Below the pieces are notes generated by a model, which had not been told where the DNA came from, searched no databases, and saw only the letters and a program-made list of their open reading frames with translations. DNA of 64,000 nucleotides, from positions 1 through 64,000 of the forward strand of contig JAPHRK010000015.1 in assembly GCA_026196105.1 (NCBI GenBank), written 5' to 3'. The translations under genes and the position numbers were made by a program. This document shows, one piece after another, positions 1 through 8,871 of the stretch; the stretch's first letter is position 1, and every line of letters starts with the position of its first letter. This DNA comes from Rhodospirillales bacterium. Its GTDB lineage: Bacteria > Pseudomonadota > Alphaproteobacteria > Rhodospirillales > JAPHRK01.

Positions 1-1008
1 ATCTGTGGCAAAATAGGTCCAAGAGCCATCCGATTTCTTAATGGGACGATCCACATCATCGCCAAACTCACTGGCTTTGAACAAAGTTTGTTCACGAGCT
101 TCCCAATCTGCAGGAGGCTCTTTGCCTTTAGGAGGCTCTAGAACACCTTCATAAATCAGCCCACGGCTTTCCAGATAGGTCAGAACCTCATCCACACCGC
201 CGCGCTCTACAAGCTCGCGCTCTGAAGAGAAAACATCATGGACAACACCCATGGCAGCTAAATCTTCACGGATCAGGTCCATCATGGCATCAATGGCAAA
301 GCTACGAAGAGCAGGAAGCCATTCGGCTTCATCCATCTTGGCCCATTTGTCACCATCACGAACAGCAAGGATTTTACCTACTGGGATCAAATAATCACCT
401 GGATAGAGCCCTTCAGGTATATCCCCTAAATTCTCACCCAAGGCTTCCCGATAACGGTGATGGAGCGATTGAACCAGAACGTCAACTTGGGAACCTGCAT
501 CGTTGATGTAATATTCTTTAGCAACATCGTAACCAGCTTTATGGAGAAGCCGAGCAAGGACATCGCCAAAAACAGCCCCACGTCCATGACCAACATGCAT
601 AGGGCCCGTTGGATTAGCTGAAACATACTCAACATTGACCTTGGCTTTATCACCCATGGATGAATTGCCGTAAGCTGTTCCGGCTTCAAGGACTTCAGCA
701 AGGCGAAGTCGCCAAAATTCTTCCGTCATGCGTAGATTAATGAAACCTGGACCAGCAACTTCTACGGAAGCAACGCCATCAACAGATTCTAATTTTGCTG
801 CCAGCATAGTGGCAATATCCCGCGGCTTCATTTTAGCCTGTTTGACCAGCACCATAGCGGCATTAGTGGCCACATCTCCGTGGCTAGAATCTCGTGGTGG
901 TTCCGTTGAAATACGGGAAAGATCAAGGCCTTCAGGTAGTTGACCGTCTTTAATCAATTCTTCAAGTGATGTAATAACTTGGCTACGTAAGTATTTAAAA
1001 AAATTCAT
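1..1008 (-). CDS. argS: Arginyl-tRNA synthetase, N-terminal part (cut by window edge)
   Basis: Class I aminoacyl-tRNA synthetase that charges tRNA-Arg with arginine in the cytoplasm. 336 codons are visible from the ATG at 1008 to the window edge with no stop, so the C-terminal part (KMSKS region and anticodon-binding domain) lies outside. The N-terminal add-domain (about residues 1-90) is followed by the catalytic core with the HIGH-type motif HVGHGRG after the ANPTGP segment, which is the ArgS signature. It starts 14 bases after the dgt stop on the same strand, so the two genes are probably co-transcribed, an order common in alphaproteobacteria. The identity is secure; only the edge truncation limits the call. 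Confidence 0.96.
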   Translation of the reverse strand, partial: MNFFKYLRSQVITSLEELIKDGQLPEGLDLSRISTEPPRDSSHGDVATNAAMVLVKQAKMKPRDIATMLAAKLESVDGVASVEVAGPGFINLRMTEEFWRLRLAEVLEAGTAYGNSSMGDKAKVNVEYVSANPTGPMHVGHGRGAVFGDVLARLLHKAGYDVAKEYYINDAGSQVDVLVQSLHHRYREALGENLGDIPEGLYPGDYLIPVGKILAVRDGDKWAKMDEAEWLPALRSFAIDAMMDLIREDLAAMGVVHDVFSSERELVERGGVDEVLTYLESRGLIYEGVLEPPKGKEPPADWEAREQTLFKASEFGDDVDRPIKKSDGSWTYFATD

Positions 1009-1022
1009 AGTTCCAAAATTCT

Positions 1023-2219
1023 TTATGACGCCCGAGCTTGAACATCGAACAGTTTCTTATGCTCATCCAGGGCGTAGCGATCTGTAATACCGGCGATATA
1101 ATCCACGACCAACCCAGCGGTTACTTCAGAGCCCGGCTCAGCAGCCTGAGCCCGCCATTCAGTTGGCAAACAGTTAGGCTCAGCAACAAGCAGCTTAAAG
1201 AGGTCGCTCACGACACGGCGCGCCTTGCTGGTCATACGATTGAGCTTGTAGTGCCGATACATGTTTTCGAAAAGGAAATTCTTCAAAGCCCGGTCATTTT
1301 CCTGCATTTTTTCTGAAAACGCGACAACACGCGAGGTGTGATTACGAATATCATCAGGAGACTTTGGATTAATATCTGCGATGCGAGATTTGGTTTCATC
1401 CAATAAATCGATCACCATCAAGCCGATCATTCGGCGCACGGCCTCATGGATCAAACGCGAATTTTCAATATCAGGATATTCTTTCATCACCTCAGCAAAA
1501 ACTGGCCCCGCCAAAGGAACGTCCGCTAAATCTCGCACCCGAAACAGGCCTGCGCGCAAACCATCATCAATATCATGATTGTTGTAAGCGACATCATCAG
1601 CCATCGCCGCTACTTGTGCTTCACCACTGGCAAAAGTATCAAGACCCAAATCATGGCGTTCGTTATAATCCAAGATTGATTGAGGAACAGATTTGTCTTT
1701 TTTATAACTTCTGACATAAGGCCCGATAAGCGGCCCATTGTGTTTCACCACGCCTTCAAGGGTTTCCCACGTCAGGTTTAACCCATCAAAATCAGCATAT
1801 CGCATTTCTAGACTAGTAATCGTTTTGAGCGATTGAGCATTGTGATCGAAACCGCCCCAGGGCTCCATTTCTTCATTTAAAGCGTCTTCCCCGGCATGAC
1901 CAAAGGGAGGGTGCCCTAAATCATGTGCCAAGGCCAAACCTTCCGCCAAATCTTCATTTAGAAACAGATAACGACAGACTGAACGGGCAATTTGGGAGAC
2001 TTCTAGGCTGTGGGTCAGCCGGGTTCGAAAGTAATCTCCCTCATGATTAACAAATACTTGAGTTTTATATTGCAAACGTCGAAAGGCTGCAGAATGAATA
2101 ATTCGATCACGGTCCCGCTGAAAGCAGGTCCGAGTTGCACTTTCCGGCTCGTCGAACAATCGACCTCGGGTTTCCTCAGAACGGCAAGCATAAATGGCGG
2201 GGCTATGGGGCTTAAACAT
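1023..2219 (-). CDS. dgt: dGTP triphosphohydrolase-like HD-domain protein
   Basis: Predicted to hydrolyse dGTP (possibly other dNTPs) to deoxynucleoside and triphosphate, which affects dNTP pools. 398 aa, normal for the family. HD-domain metal ligands are visible as His70 in the RLTHSLEV segment and His99-Asp100 in [12 protein letters not shown], with a further Asp in [12 protein letters not shown]. The N-terminal part carries the [11 protein letters not shown] segment typical of Dgt proteins. It is first in a dgt-argS unit and divergent from erpA, with about 150 bases between them for both promoters. The family is often annotated as dGTPase-like because substrate preference differs between members, so the exact nucleotide specificity is inferred. 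Confidence 0.94.
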   Translation of the reverse strand: MFKPHSPAIYACRSEETRGRLFDEPESATRTCFQRDRDRIIHSAAFRRLQYKTQVFVNHEGDYFRTRLTHSLEVSQIARSVCRYLFLNEDLAEGLALAHDLGHPPFGHAGEDALNEEMEPWGGFDHNAQSLKTITSLEMRYADFDGLNLTWETLEGVVKHNGPLIGPYVRSYKKDKSVPQSILDYNERHDLGLDTFASGEAQVAAMADDVAYNNHDIDDGLRAGLFRVRDLADVPLAGPVFAEVMKEYPDIENSRLIHEAVRRMIGLMVIDLLDETKSRIADINPKSPDDIRNHTSRVVAFSEKMQENDRALKNFLFENMYRHYKLNRMTSKARRVVSDLFKLLVAEPNCLPTEWRAQAAEPGSEVTAGLVVDYIAGITDRYALDEHKKLFDVQARAS

Positions 2220-2371
2220 CTTCTTAATTTACCCTTTCTCAGGCTTGCAAACAACAAAAGCCAATCGAATTATTTACCACAAAGGTTTGATTTTGGCGCA
2301 GTGTAGATTACATATAAGCATAATCATGCTAATATAGTCTTAGCTCGCTTTTACACATTCAGGAATTAAAG

Positions 2372-2761
2372 ATGTCTGAAGCCCAAACAGAAACTTCACA
2401 AACCACCCCTCCTCCTGCTCCAGTTCAAGACAAGTCAATTGTCACTTTGAGCGAAAGTGCTGCCAAGCAAATTACGAGATTGGTAGAAATGGAAGGCGAC
2501 CCATCTATGAAACTTCGTATCGAAGTTATCGGTGGTGGTTGCTCTGGTTTTTCATATAAATACAGCCTGGACAATGAATCCCGTGAAGGCGATCTCAATT
2601 TCGAAAGCCATGGCGTAGAATTTATCACCGACGACGTTTCTCTTGAAATGATCGGTGGCTCCATGTTGGATTACGTGGAAGACCTCATGGGTGCGTCTTT
2701 CCAAATGACCAACCCGCAAGCGGCCTCATCCTGTGGCTGCGGCACTTCATTTGGAGTTTAA
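2372..2761 (+). CDS. erpA: A-type iron-sulfur cluster insertion protein (ErpA/HesB family)
   Basis: Carrier that passes assembled Fe-S clusters to apo-enzymes. 129 aa with the three conserved cysteines of the HesB/IscA/ErpA fold: Cys57 in GGGCSGFSY and the C-terminal pair Cys121 and Cys123 in SSCGCG. An extra proline- and threonine-rich N-terminus of about 20 residues precedes the domain. The location opposite dgt-argS is the usual alphaproteobacterial place for ErpA. In many relatives xthA follows; here a GC-rich non-coding stretch follows instead. ErpA rather than IscA is preferred from context because no isc or suf genes are adjacent. Confidence 0.93.
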   Translation: MSEAQTETSQTTPPPAPVQDKSIVTLSESAAKQITRLVEMEGDPSMKLRIEVIGGGCSGFSYKYSLDNESREGDLNFESHGVEFITDDVSLEMIGGSMLDYVEDLMGASFQMTNPQAASSCGCGTSFGV

Positions 2762-3056
2762 ACAACTTGAGTTAGGTCACGGCATTCCTCTGAGTGTCGA
2801 ATAGCTTTATTGCCGCAGCCGAAGTGGGTTGGCGTCGCGTGTCCTATGGCTGCGGCTGGTTTGGCTGTTGTCCTTGGGGCACCAATGCTCAAGATAGAAT
2901 GCTGCTGAAATTGGTATGGAGCATAACTTGGGCCTCACCTGCGATCCGATAGGTGACTTCGCCCCATTTCCCTCTACTGAGTTTAAAAATACATCACTAT
3001 AAAACTCAATAATAATGACTCTTTTCCTTTGCGATAAAGAGCTTTAGTATCAATAA
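2762..3056. other. GC-rich, foldable intergenic region; possible structured RNA
   Basis: This stretch between erpA and the first diguanylate cyclase has no convincing gene. It is visibly richer in GC than its neighbours and carries several inverted repeats: a perfect 9-base pair of arms (GCCGCAGCC at 2812-2820 and GGCTGCGGC at 2848-2856), competing arms ACCAAT/ATTGGT (2881-2886, 2910-2915) and ATGCTC/GAGCAT (2885-2890, 2919-2924), and TCACCT/AGGTGA further on. A 52-codon GTG frame from 2793 also crosses it but has no Shine-Dalgarno sequence. It could be a small RNA, an erpA 3' structure or a decayed gene. I could not match it to 6S RNA, tmRNA or SRP RNA by eye. Confidence 0.3.
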
Positions 3057-4184
3057 ATGCTAACTATATTGTCACAAATTAGAAACTCAATACCTAGGGA
3101 AAAACTCCCTGAGTTATACCAAGAGAAAGTTAGAAAATATCATTCCTTTACTGTGATTAATGTTATCTTGGGAGCATTATTAACTCCCTTTTTGATAGCT
3201 TGGGATTTTGCTGTCGACCCTACAGGATGGAAGGATGCTGTTCCTTATAGAATTGCCATCATGGTCATCCTAAGTATATTTGCACTCTACTTTCATCTCA
3301 ACTTATGGCCTAAACTCAAAACCTACTTTTTTGTAATTACCATGGTGGCTACGCAAGCCGTTTTTCTAGGCCTTCTAGATCAATTAGATGATGGTCATAA
3401 AATTGGTAGTGGCGCTTTTCTCGTCTGGCTTATGTTCTTACCACTCATCAGCATGGGGTTAACCTTCAAAGGCTCATTATATACAATTTTTGCCCTCTCT
3501 ACAGCACCTCTGATATGGCACTCACTCGGGCTTACCCCAAACCTCTTAGTTGATGTTTTTATTATGTACACATGGCCTTTTGGGGCAATCATAGTCATAA
3601 TCATTATGGTTAATGATAAGTTGGTTCTTCAGACAATCCGTGATCAAAGGAGCCTACAAGAAGCCAAAGAAAAAGCTGAAATATTAGCTCAAACAGATTC
3701 TCTTAGCGGCATGAATAACCGTCGAGCTTTCTTTGATTTAGGCGAAACTGCCTTGCAGTCGGCTAAAAGATACAATCGCGCCCTGTCATTGATTGCGTTA
3801 GATATTGACCATTTCAAAAGAATCAACGACACCTTTGGCCATGCTATTGGGGATATCGCTATTAAAGAGGTTGCCAAAACCATTGGCAACATCATCAGAA
3901 CAACAGATATTTCTGGACGCATTGGTGGAGAGGAGTTTGCTATTATTCTACCGGAAACTTCATTAGAGAGTGCTCAAGAGTTAGCTGAACGCCTGCGACA
4001 TTCCATCAAAGAGATTAACATTGTGACAGATAATGGCAATCTTGCCTTTACTGCCAGCTTTGGCGTTGTAGGACTTAAAAAAGAGAACCCAACCCTCAAT
4101 GAAGCCTTAAATCAAGCCGATGCCGCTTTATATAAAGCCAAGGAGCATGGGCGAGACAGAGTAGTTACTGCTCTGCCCTCTTAA
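3057..4184 (+). CDS. Membrane-bound diguanylate cyclase (GGDEF)
   Basis: Predicted to make cyclic di-GMP from two GTP at the inner membrane. 375 aa. The N-terminal half (about residues 30-185) has around six hydrophobic segments and no recognised sensory domain name. The C-terminal half is a GGDEF domain with an intact active site, GGEEF at residues 290-294, and an I-site RTTD at 281-284 exactly five residues upstream, so product inhibition is expected. No EAL domain is present. The next gene is a close paralogue with the same length, topology and motif numbering, so this is a tandem duplication. The start at 3057 has only a weak ribosome-binding site. Confidence 0.9.
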   Translation: MLTILSQIRNSIPREKLPELYQEKVRKYHSFTVINVILGALLTPFLIAWDFAVDPTGWKDAVPYRIAIMVILSIFALYFHLNLWPKLKTYFFVITMVATQAVFLGLLDQLDDGHKIGSGAFLVWLMFLPLISMGLTFKGSLYTIFALSTAPLIWHSLGLTPNLLVDVFIMYTWPFGAIIVIIIMVNDKLVLQTIRDQRSLQEAKEKAEILAQTDSLSGMNNRRAFFDLGETALQSAKRYNRALSLIALDIDHFKRINDTFGHAIGDIAIKEVAKTIGNIIRTTDISGRIGGEEFAIILPETSLESAQELAERLRHSIKEINIVTDNGNLAFTASFGVVGLKKENPTLNEALNQADAALYKAKEHGRDRVVTALPS

Positions 4185-4276
4185 CCACCACCTCCCAACC
4201 TCTTCCTTTACTCTTTTTGTGCATACCCAAGATAACAACTCTTTTTCTTCAATAAGAAACGTTCTAAATTAAGCTT

Positions 4277-5410
4277 ATGCTTTCCCGAATAACAAAGGCG
4301 TGGGACAGAATACCACGTGAAGAACTTGAAGATTTGCAAGCAGAGAAGGTCCGTATTTACCGTCCCTTCTCTGTTATCGTCGTCACACTTGGGGTTTTCC
4401 TGACTGGACTACTCATTGCTTGGGACTTTGCCATTGACCCCATTGGGGCATGGAACGCCATCATTTACCGAATTGCCGTGATGGTAACCCTTGCACTGTT
4501 GGCGGCATATCTTCACTTTGACCTATGGCCGCGTTTCAGAACACATATCTTTGTCCTGGCTATGGTCATATCTCAATCTTTTTTATTTTTGATTCTCGCT
4601 GAACTTGAAAATGGTTTTCTTATTGGCAGTGGCGCCGTTCTATTTTGGTTTATTTTCTTACCGCTTGTCAGCATGGGACTTACTTTAAGAAGTTCAATAT
4701 TAGGAATTATTGCTCTCTCAACAGCTCCAATATTCTGGTATTTTCTGGGTTTTACACCTGATATCCTTATTGATGTATTCATCATGTATACTTGGTCATC
4801 AGGATCCATCATTGCTATTATTCTTATCGTAAATGATCGGCTCATCCTGCAGTCTATTCGTGACCGAAGAGACCTCACGATAGCAAAAGAAAAGGCTGAA
4901 ATATTAGCTCGAACTGATTCTCTTAGCGGCATGAATAACCGCCGAGCTTTCTTTGATTTGGGAAAAACAACCCTCCAAACAGCCATAAGGTATGAGCGAT
5001 CTTTTTCACTTATTACACTAGACATTGATCATTTTAAGCAAATCAATGATAGCTATGGCCATGCGATTGGCGACATAGCCATTAAAGAAGTAGCGAATAC
5101 AATTGCTAAAGTAATCAGGACAACTGATATATCGGGTCGAATTGGTGGAGAGGAATTCGCTATTATCTTACCAGAAACCTCCTTAAACAGTGCTCATGAT
5201 TTAGCGGAGCGCCTTCGTCTTTCAATCGAAGAAATAGAGATCCCACTAGATAACGCCAACCTTACTTTTACGGCGAGTCTCGGCGTGGTGGAACTCATGA
5301 CAGAGTTTCCAACGCTCAACGAAACCTTAAATCGAGCCGATACAGCTTTGTATAAGGCGAAGGAACAAGGACGCAATAGAGTTGTTATTGAGACTAAACC
5401 ACGCCCATGA
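4277..5410 (+). CDS. Membrane-bound diguanylate cyclase (GGDEF), tandem paralogue
   Basis: Second c-di-GMP synthase, 377 aa, with the same layout as the gene before it: about six N-terminal membrane segments followed by a GGDEF domain. GGEEF again falls at residues 290-294 and the I-site RTTD at 281-284. Long identical blocks around the SLSGMNNRRAFFDLG segment show recent duplication, while the membrane sensor half has diverged more, which suggests a change of input signal. The intergenic gap is about 90 bases without an obvious terminator, so co-transcription is possible. Function as an active cyclase is inferred from intact motifs. Confidence 0.9.
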   Translation: MLSRITKAWDRIPREELEDLQAEKVRIYRPFSVIVVTLGVFLTGLLIAWDFAIDPIGAWNAIIYRIAVMVTLALLAAYLHFDLWPRFRTHIFVLAMVISQSFLFLILAELENGFLIGSGAVLFWFIFLPLVSMGLTLRSSILGIIALSTAPIFWYFLGFTPDILIDVFIMYTWSSGSIIAIILIVNDRLILQSIRDRRDLTIAKEKAEILARTDSLSGMNNRRAFFDLGKTTLQTAIRYERSFSLITLDIDHFKQINDSYGHAIGDIAIKEVANTIAKVIRTTDISGRIGGEEFAIILPETSLNSAHDLAERLRLSIEEIEIPLDNANLTFTASLGVVELMTEFPTLNETLNRADTALYKAKEQGRNRVVIETKPRP

Positions 5411-5436
5411 TCGAGTAGCTGCACCACTTCAAGTGT

Positions 5437-5473
5437 ATAGCTTTAGACTATAAGCTTGATTGTTTTTTAATAT
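5437..5473. promoter_or_regulatory. Candidate OxyR-binding site upstream of the peroxidase gene
   Basis: Four tetranucleotides are spaced exactly 7 bases apart: ATAG (5437-5440), CTAT (5448-5451), ATTG (5459-5462) and ATAT (5470-5473). The classical OxyR recognition pattern is ATAG-N7-CTAT-N7-ATAG-N7-CTAT, so the first two elements match fully and the last two match three of four bases. The site lies about 105 bases upstream of the peroxidase start, and an OxyR gene follows that peroxidase. Binding is inferred from the pattern and context. Confidence 0.55.
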
Positions 5474-5577
5474 TTCTCATTTTTAGAAAAGTTCTACATC
5501 ATGTCTATTCCTGTCAGTTAAAGGTAGGAACGGGGACTAGCAATCCTCGGACAACGTTTCAATAAATGGAGATTAAA

Positions 5578-6627
5578 ATGAAACGTATTTTCGCAGTCTT
5601 TACATTTAGTGCCGTCCTGCTTTCAGCTTTCCAATCAGCTAATGCAGACATGTCTTTGATCAAAAAGGCCAACGAGTACTTCAAACCAATTCCAACATCA
5701 ATTCCGGCTATCAAAGGTAATAAAATTACAGCACAAAAAATTGAACTTGGTAAAATGTTGTTTATGGACCCTCGCCTTTCGGCCAGCCACTTAATCAGCT
5801 GCAATACTTGTCATAACCTCGGCATGGGAGGAGATGATAATCTTGAAACTTCCATTGGCCACGGTTGGGCTAAAGGTCCACGCAATGCGCCAACAACTCA
5901 TAATGCTGTTTTTAACATTGCGCAGTTTTGGGATGGTCGCGCTGAAGATTTAAAAGCTCAAGCAAAAGGGCCCATTCAAGCTGGTGTGGAAATGAATAAT
6001 AAGCCAGAGCGGGTCGTTAAAACTTTAAAAAGTATGCCCGCTTATGTCGCAATGTTTAAGCATAGTTTTCCTGAGGAAAGCGACCCTGTAACATTCGATA
6101 ATATGGCCAAAGCGATTGAGGCTTTCGAAGCCACTTTAATTACACCAAACTCCCGTTTTGACCAATTCTTACAAGGCAAGGAAACAGCCTTAAATAATGC
6201 CGAGAAAAAAGGGGTGGACTTGTTCATTGAAAAGGGGTGTGTCGCTTGTCATGCAGGACGAAACCTTGGCGGTGAAGGCTATTATCCTTTTGGTGTCATA
6301 GAAAAACCTGGATCAGAAATCTTGCCACCTGATGATAAAGGACGCTTCGCAGTAACCAAGACTGCAGATGATTCATATGTCTTTAGAGCCTCACCGTTAC
6401 GTAACATTGAAATTACGGCACCCTATTTCCATTCTGGTAAAGTTTGGAATCTAGAACAAGCCGTATCCATAATGGGTACCAGCCAACTCGGTGAAAAGTT
6501 AAATGATCAAGAAGTGTCTTTGATTGTCTCATTCCTCAAGACATTGACCGGTGAGCAACCACAGGTTACCTATCCAATACTACCAGTATCTAGTGAAAGC
6601 ACGCCGAAACCATTAGAAATGAAATAA
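5578..6627 (+). CDS. Di-haem cytochrome c peroxidase (CcpA/MauG family)
   Basis: Periplasmic enzyme predicted to reduce hydrogen peroxide to water using electrons from a c-type cytochrome. From the ATG at 5578 the protein has 349 aa; this start is preferred over the in-frame ATG at 5566 because GGAG lies 6 bases upstream and the product begins directly with a signal peptide ending near NA-D. Two c-type haem sites are present, CNTCH at residues 75-79 and CVACH at 221-225, matching the two-domain bacterial peroxidase. The gene sits between a candidate OxyR site and oxyR, supporting peroxide control. MauG-type protein oxidation is the alternative, but no mau genes are nearby. Confidence 0.92.
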   Translation: MKRIFAVFTFSAVLLSAFQSANADMSLIKKANEYFKPIPTSIPAIKGNKITAQKIELGKMLFMDPRLSASHLISCNTCHNLGMGGDDNLETSIGHGWAKGPRNAPTTHNAVFNIAQFWDGRAEDLKAQAKGPIQAGVEMNNKPERVVKTLKSMPAYVAMFKHSFPEESDPVTFDNMAKAIEAFEATLITPNSRFDQFLQGKETALNNAEKKGVDLFIEKGCVACHAGRNLGGEGYYPFGVIEKPGSEILPPDDKGRFAVTKTADDSYVFRASPLRNIEITAPYFHSGKVWNLEQAVSIMGTSQLGEKLNDQEVSLIVSFLKTLTGEQPQVTYPILPVSSESTPKPLEMK

Positions 6628-6650
6628 GGCTAAACCTTAAACATGTTCGT

Positions 6651-6676
6651 GAAGGAGGTTTGATAAAACCTCCTTC
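6651..6676 (+). terminator. Stem-loop after the peroxidase gene
   Basis: Perfect 11-base-pair stem (arms 6651-6661 and 6666-6676) with a 4-base loop, located 24 bases after the peroxidase stop and 50 bases before oxyR. There is no T-run after the stem, so it may be a weak terminator or an mRNA-stabilising 3' structure that lowers oxyR expression relative to the peroxidase. Confidence 0.5.
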
Positions 6677-6726
6677 ATTAACTTGCACAGGAACCACCAT
6701 TTTCTGACTGTAAAAGGAATAAATAG

Positions 6727-7677
6727 GTGAAGATAACACAGCTAAAATACGCCCTTATGGTTGCTCAAGAAAAAAACTTCAGCCGTGCTGCAGATATGTG
6801 TAACGTCTCCCAACCCTCATTAAGTGTTGCGATAAAAAACCTTGAGGAAGAGTTAGATGTAACGATTTTCGAACGTATTAAAAATGAAATTAAAATTACA
6901 GATGATGGTCAGAAAATTCTATTTCAAGCCAGCAAAGCTATCTCTGAAATTGAACAAATTAAAGAAGTGGCAAATTCCGTTCATGGTGAGTTATCAGGAA
7001 CATTAAATTTAGGAGCCATCTACTCTATTGGCCCCTATATTTTTCCTAACCTCATCCCCCAAATCCACAATCTCGCACCAAATTTGACGTTGTTAATCGA
7101 AGAAAATTTCACATCAACTCTTTTAGAGTTTCTAGCTCATGGGAAAGTAGATATTGCACTCGTTGCCCTACCTTTTGATCAACCGGGTATGACGACGATC
7201 CCTTTATATAAAGAACCATTTGTTGCGACCATACCTAAGGGGCATCCATGGGAAGGGCGAGATGATATTGCAGGTGATGAACTTGCTAGCGAGAAATTAC
7301 TTCTTCTTGGCAAGGGACATTGCTTCCGTGAGCAGGTTTTAGAGATTTGTGAATTTCCTCATGAGTTTGATGATAACTCAAATGGAGTCCACAACATCAT
7401 TGAAGGTAACTCATTAGAAACTATCCGCCATATGGTCGCTGTGGGAACAGGCATCACTGTATTGCCCACCTCTGCCTTGGAGAATTTTCTGTGCACAGCA
7501 GAACGATCTTGTCCAAGAGCCTCCAGCCAAACCTTAAGATATGCTTTTTTCAAAGACCCCGCGCCGTCACGAACAATTGCACTAGCTTTCCGAACCTCTT
7601 ACCCAAACACTCAAAGCATAAATCTCTTAAAAAATACGATCCAAAAAAATTTACCAAATGGGTGTCTGCAAATTTAA
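6727..7677 (+). CDS. oxyR: OxyR hydrogen-peroxide-sensing LysR regulator
   Basis: LysR-family transcription factor, 316 aa, GTG start. The N-terminal winged helix-turn-helix (about residues 1-60) includes the SRAADMCNVSQPSLS recognition region. The regulatory domain holds both redox cysteines of OxyR, in GHCFREQVLEIC: they fall at residues 199 and 208, the same numbers as in Escherichia coli OxyR, with the same 8-residue spacing. This distinguishes it from general LysR proteins. It follows the peroxidase on the same strand, and its probable target site lies upstream of that gene. Known OxyR proteins form a Cys199-Cys208 disulfide on peroxide exposure and activate transcription; the same is inferred here. 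Confidence 0.93.
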   Translation: MKITQLKYALMVAQEKNFSRAADMCNVSQPSLSVAIKNLEEELDVTIFERIKNEIKITDDGQKILFQASKAISEIEQIKEVANSVHGELSGTLNLGAIYSIGPYIFPNLIPQIHNLAPNLTLLIEENFTSTLLEFLAHGKVDIALVALPFDQPGMTTIPLYKEPFVATIPKGHPWEGRDDIAGDELASEKLLLLGKGHCFREQVLEICEFPHEFDDNSNGVHNIIEGNSLETIRHMVAVGTGITVLPTSALENFLCTAERSCPRASSQTLRYAFFKDPAPSRTIALAFRTSYPNTQSINLLKNTIQKNLPNGCLQI

Positions 7678-7687
7678 GGGGTTTGGC

Positions 7688-8380
7688 TTAACTTATCGCT
7701 GATGTTTTTTTAAGCAGAACAACATCCTTGATCGGTACCTCAATCTCCCACCCACGTTGCTTAGCAATCACCTCAAAGGTTTTCCCCCGATAGAACACAA
7801 CATGGGTTGGGTCATTCCTGTAATGCCAAGTTTCAAACTTACTATCATCGTTTTGGAAACAAGTCATAATGGCGAGAATTCCACCTGGCTTTAGCATTTT
7901 GCCTAATCTATCAAATTCGTCAGCAGGATGGTGGAAATGTTCCGCAACTTCGGTACAAGTGATGAAATCGTATATTTGGTTTAAGGGTTTTGGGTCAGGG
8001 TAAAAAAAAGGGTCATAAAGGACAATAGAATGGCCTTCTTCTTGGAGCATTTGAGCGAGAACTGGACCGGGGCCACATCCGTAATCAAGACCACTCAAGT
8101 TAGGGCTTAATTTCTCCAAAAGCGGCGCGGCAAGCTTGGTGAGGAATTTTCTGTATCCTGGGTCGTTTAAATTATTTTCGTGCTGCCGATATTCACCATA
8201 CTCTTCTTGAGATTCAAGCCTTTGTTTTGGTTCAAGAAAAGTTGCTCTACAAGCTTCACAACGCCAATAACCCTTCCCTTTAATACTCATAAAAGGGCTT
8301 GCTGAAGGAGCACAGCAAACAGGACAGCGGTCGCCAACCAATCTCCCTTTTACCTTGGTTTCTTTTTTTGGTCGACCCAA
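7688..8380 (-). CDS. SAM-dependent methyltransferase with N-terminal zinc ribbon
   Basis: 230 aa. Residues about 19-45 hold a CPVC...CEAC zinc-ribbon pattern, followed by a class I methyltransferase fold with the SAM-binding motif DYGCGPG near residue 100 and an acidic loop after it. A downstream TCTEVAEHFHHP segment fits motif II. The substrate is not evident; proteins of this layout are usually annotated only as class I methyltransferases. The only in-frame start before the zinc ribbon is TTG at 8380, since an in-frame stop lies upstream, so a TTG start is accepted. The gene is convergent with oxyR, and a frameshifted small gene precedes it on the same strand. Confidence 0.8.
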   Translation of the reverse strand: MGRPKKETKVKGRLVGDRCPVCCAPSASPFMSIKGKGYWRCEACRATFLEPKQRLESQEEYGEYRQHENNLNDPGYRKFLTKLAAPLLEKLSPNLSGLDYGCGPGPVLAQMLQEEGHSIVLYDPFFYPDPKPLNQIYDFITCTEVAEHFHHPADEFDRLGKMLKPGGILAIMTCFQNDDSKFETWHYRNDPTHVVFYRGKTFEVIAKQRGWEIEVPIKDVVLLKKTSAIS

Positions 8381-8395
8381 TCTCGCACACCCTTT

Positions 8396-8687
8396 TCATT
8401 CTTTGCTCACACTCTTCAAGGCATATATCGCTTCAATTTTACCAGTAGCAATCTTGGCAACTATGATAGCTGCTCCAATCGTATCTGTTAGCCGTTTCTC
8501 TCCTTTGAAGCCTTTAGGTATTACCGTCCTCACATGGGTGTAATTCATCAAATGGCGGCATGTAGCCATGAGCACGATAGTACGATTCATTTACTTGACG
8601 GTCATAACCGTTAGTATCCGTGACTCTAGCCTCATCTTCTATACTATCAGGGGTTATAACCCGACACACACCCCATGTCTCCGCCAT
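8396..8687 (-). pseudogene. Small hypothetical gene interrupted by a frameshift
   Basis: An ATG at 8687 with AGGAG 8 bases upstream opens a 57-codon frame that stops at 8514. A second frame, open across 8590-8396, continues with a sequence rich in ordered coding features (GFKGEKRLTDTIGAAIIVA). Removing one base at the TACCTAA junction near 8516 would join the two parts into one protein of about 97 aa reading through GNT-KGFKGEKR. I therefore read this as one short gene broken by a single-base insertion; a sequencing error or programmed shift are alternatives. The product family is not recognised. Confidence 0.5.
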
Positions 8688-8871
8688 CCTATATTCTCCT
8701 ATTATTTATCAAAAACATATCAGGATATGAAGGAAAGGTTCCAGTGTTGTCAATAGATCTGGTTTTCAAGCTAAGATACGACTGGAGGGTGCAGCTAACC
8801 ACAACCTTAATAAGATAAATAGCTAAACTGTGTTTTCATTATTTTTAGTTTTGGCTGGAAGTATATTAGCT

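Noticed and set aside
2793-2951. 52-codon GTG frame after erpA
   Set aside because: No Shine-Dalgarno sequence and no recognisable protein; it overlaps strong inverted repeats, so a structured region is the better explanation.
2762-3056. 6S RNA
   Set aside because: A CCTCTGAG segment recalls the 6S closing stem, but no complementary 3' strand was found and the neighbourhood is not the usual one.
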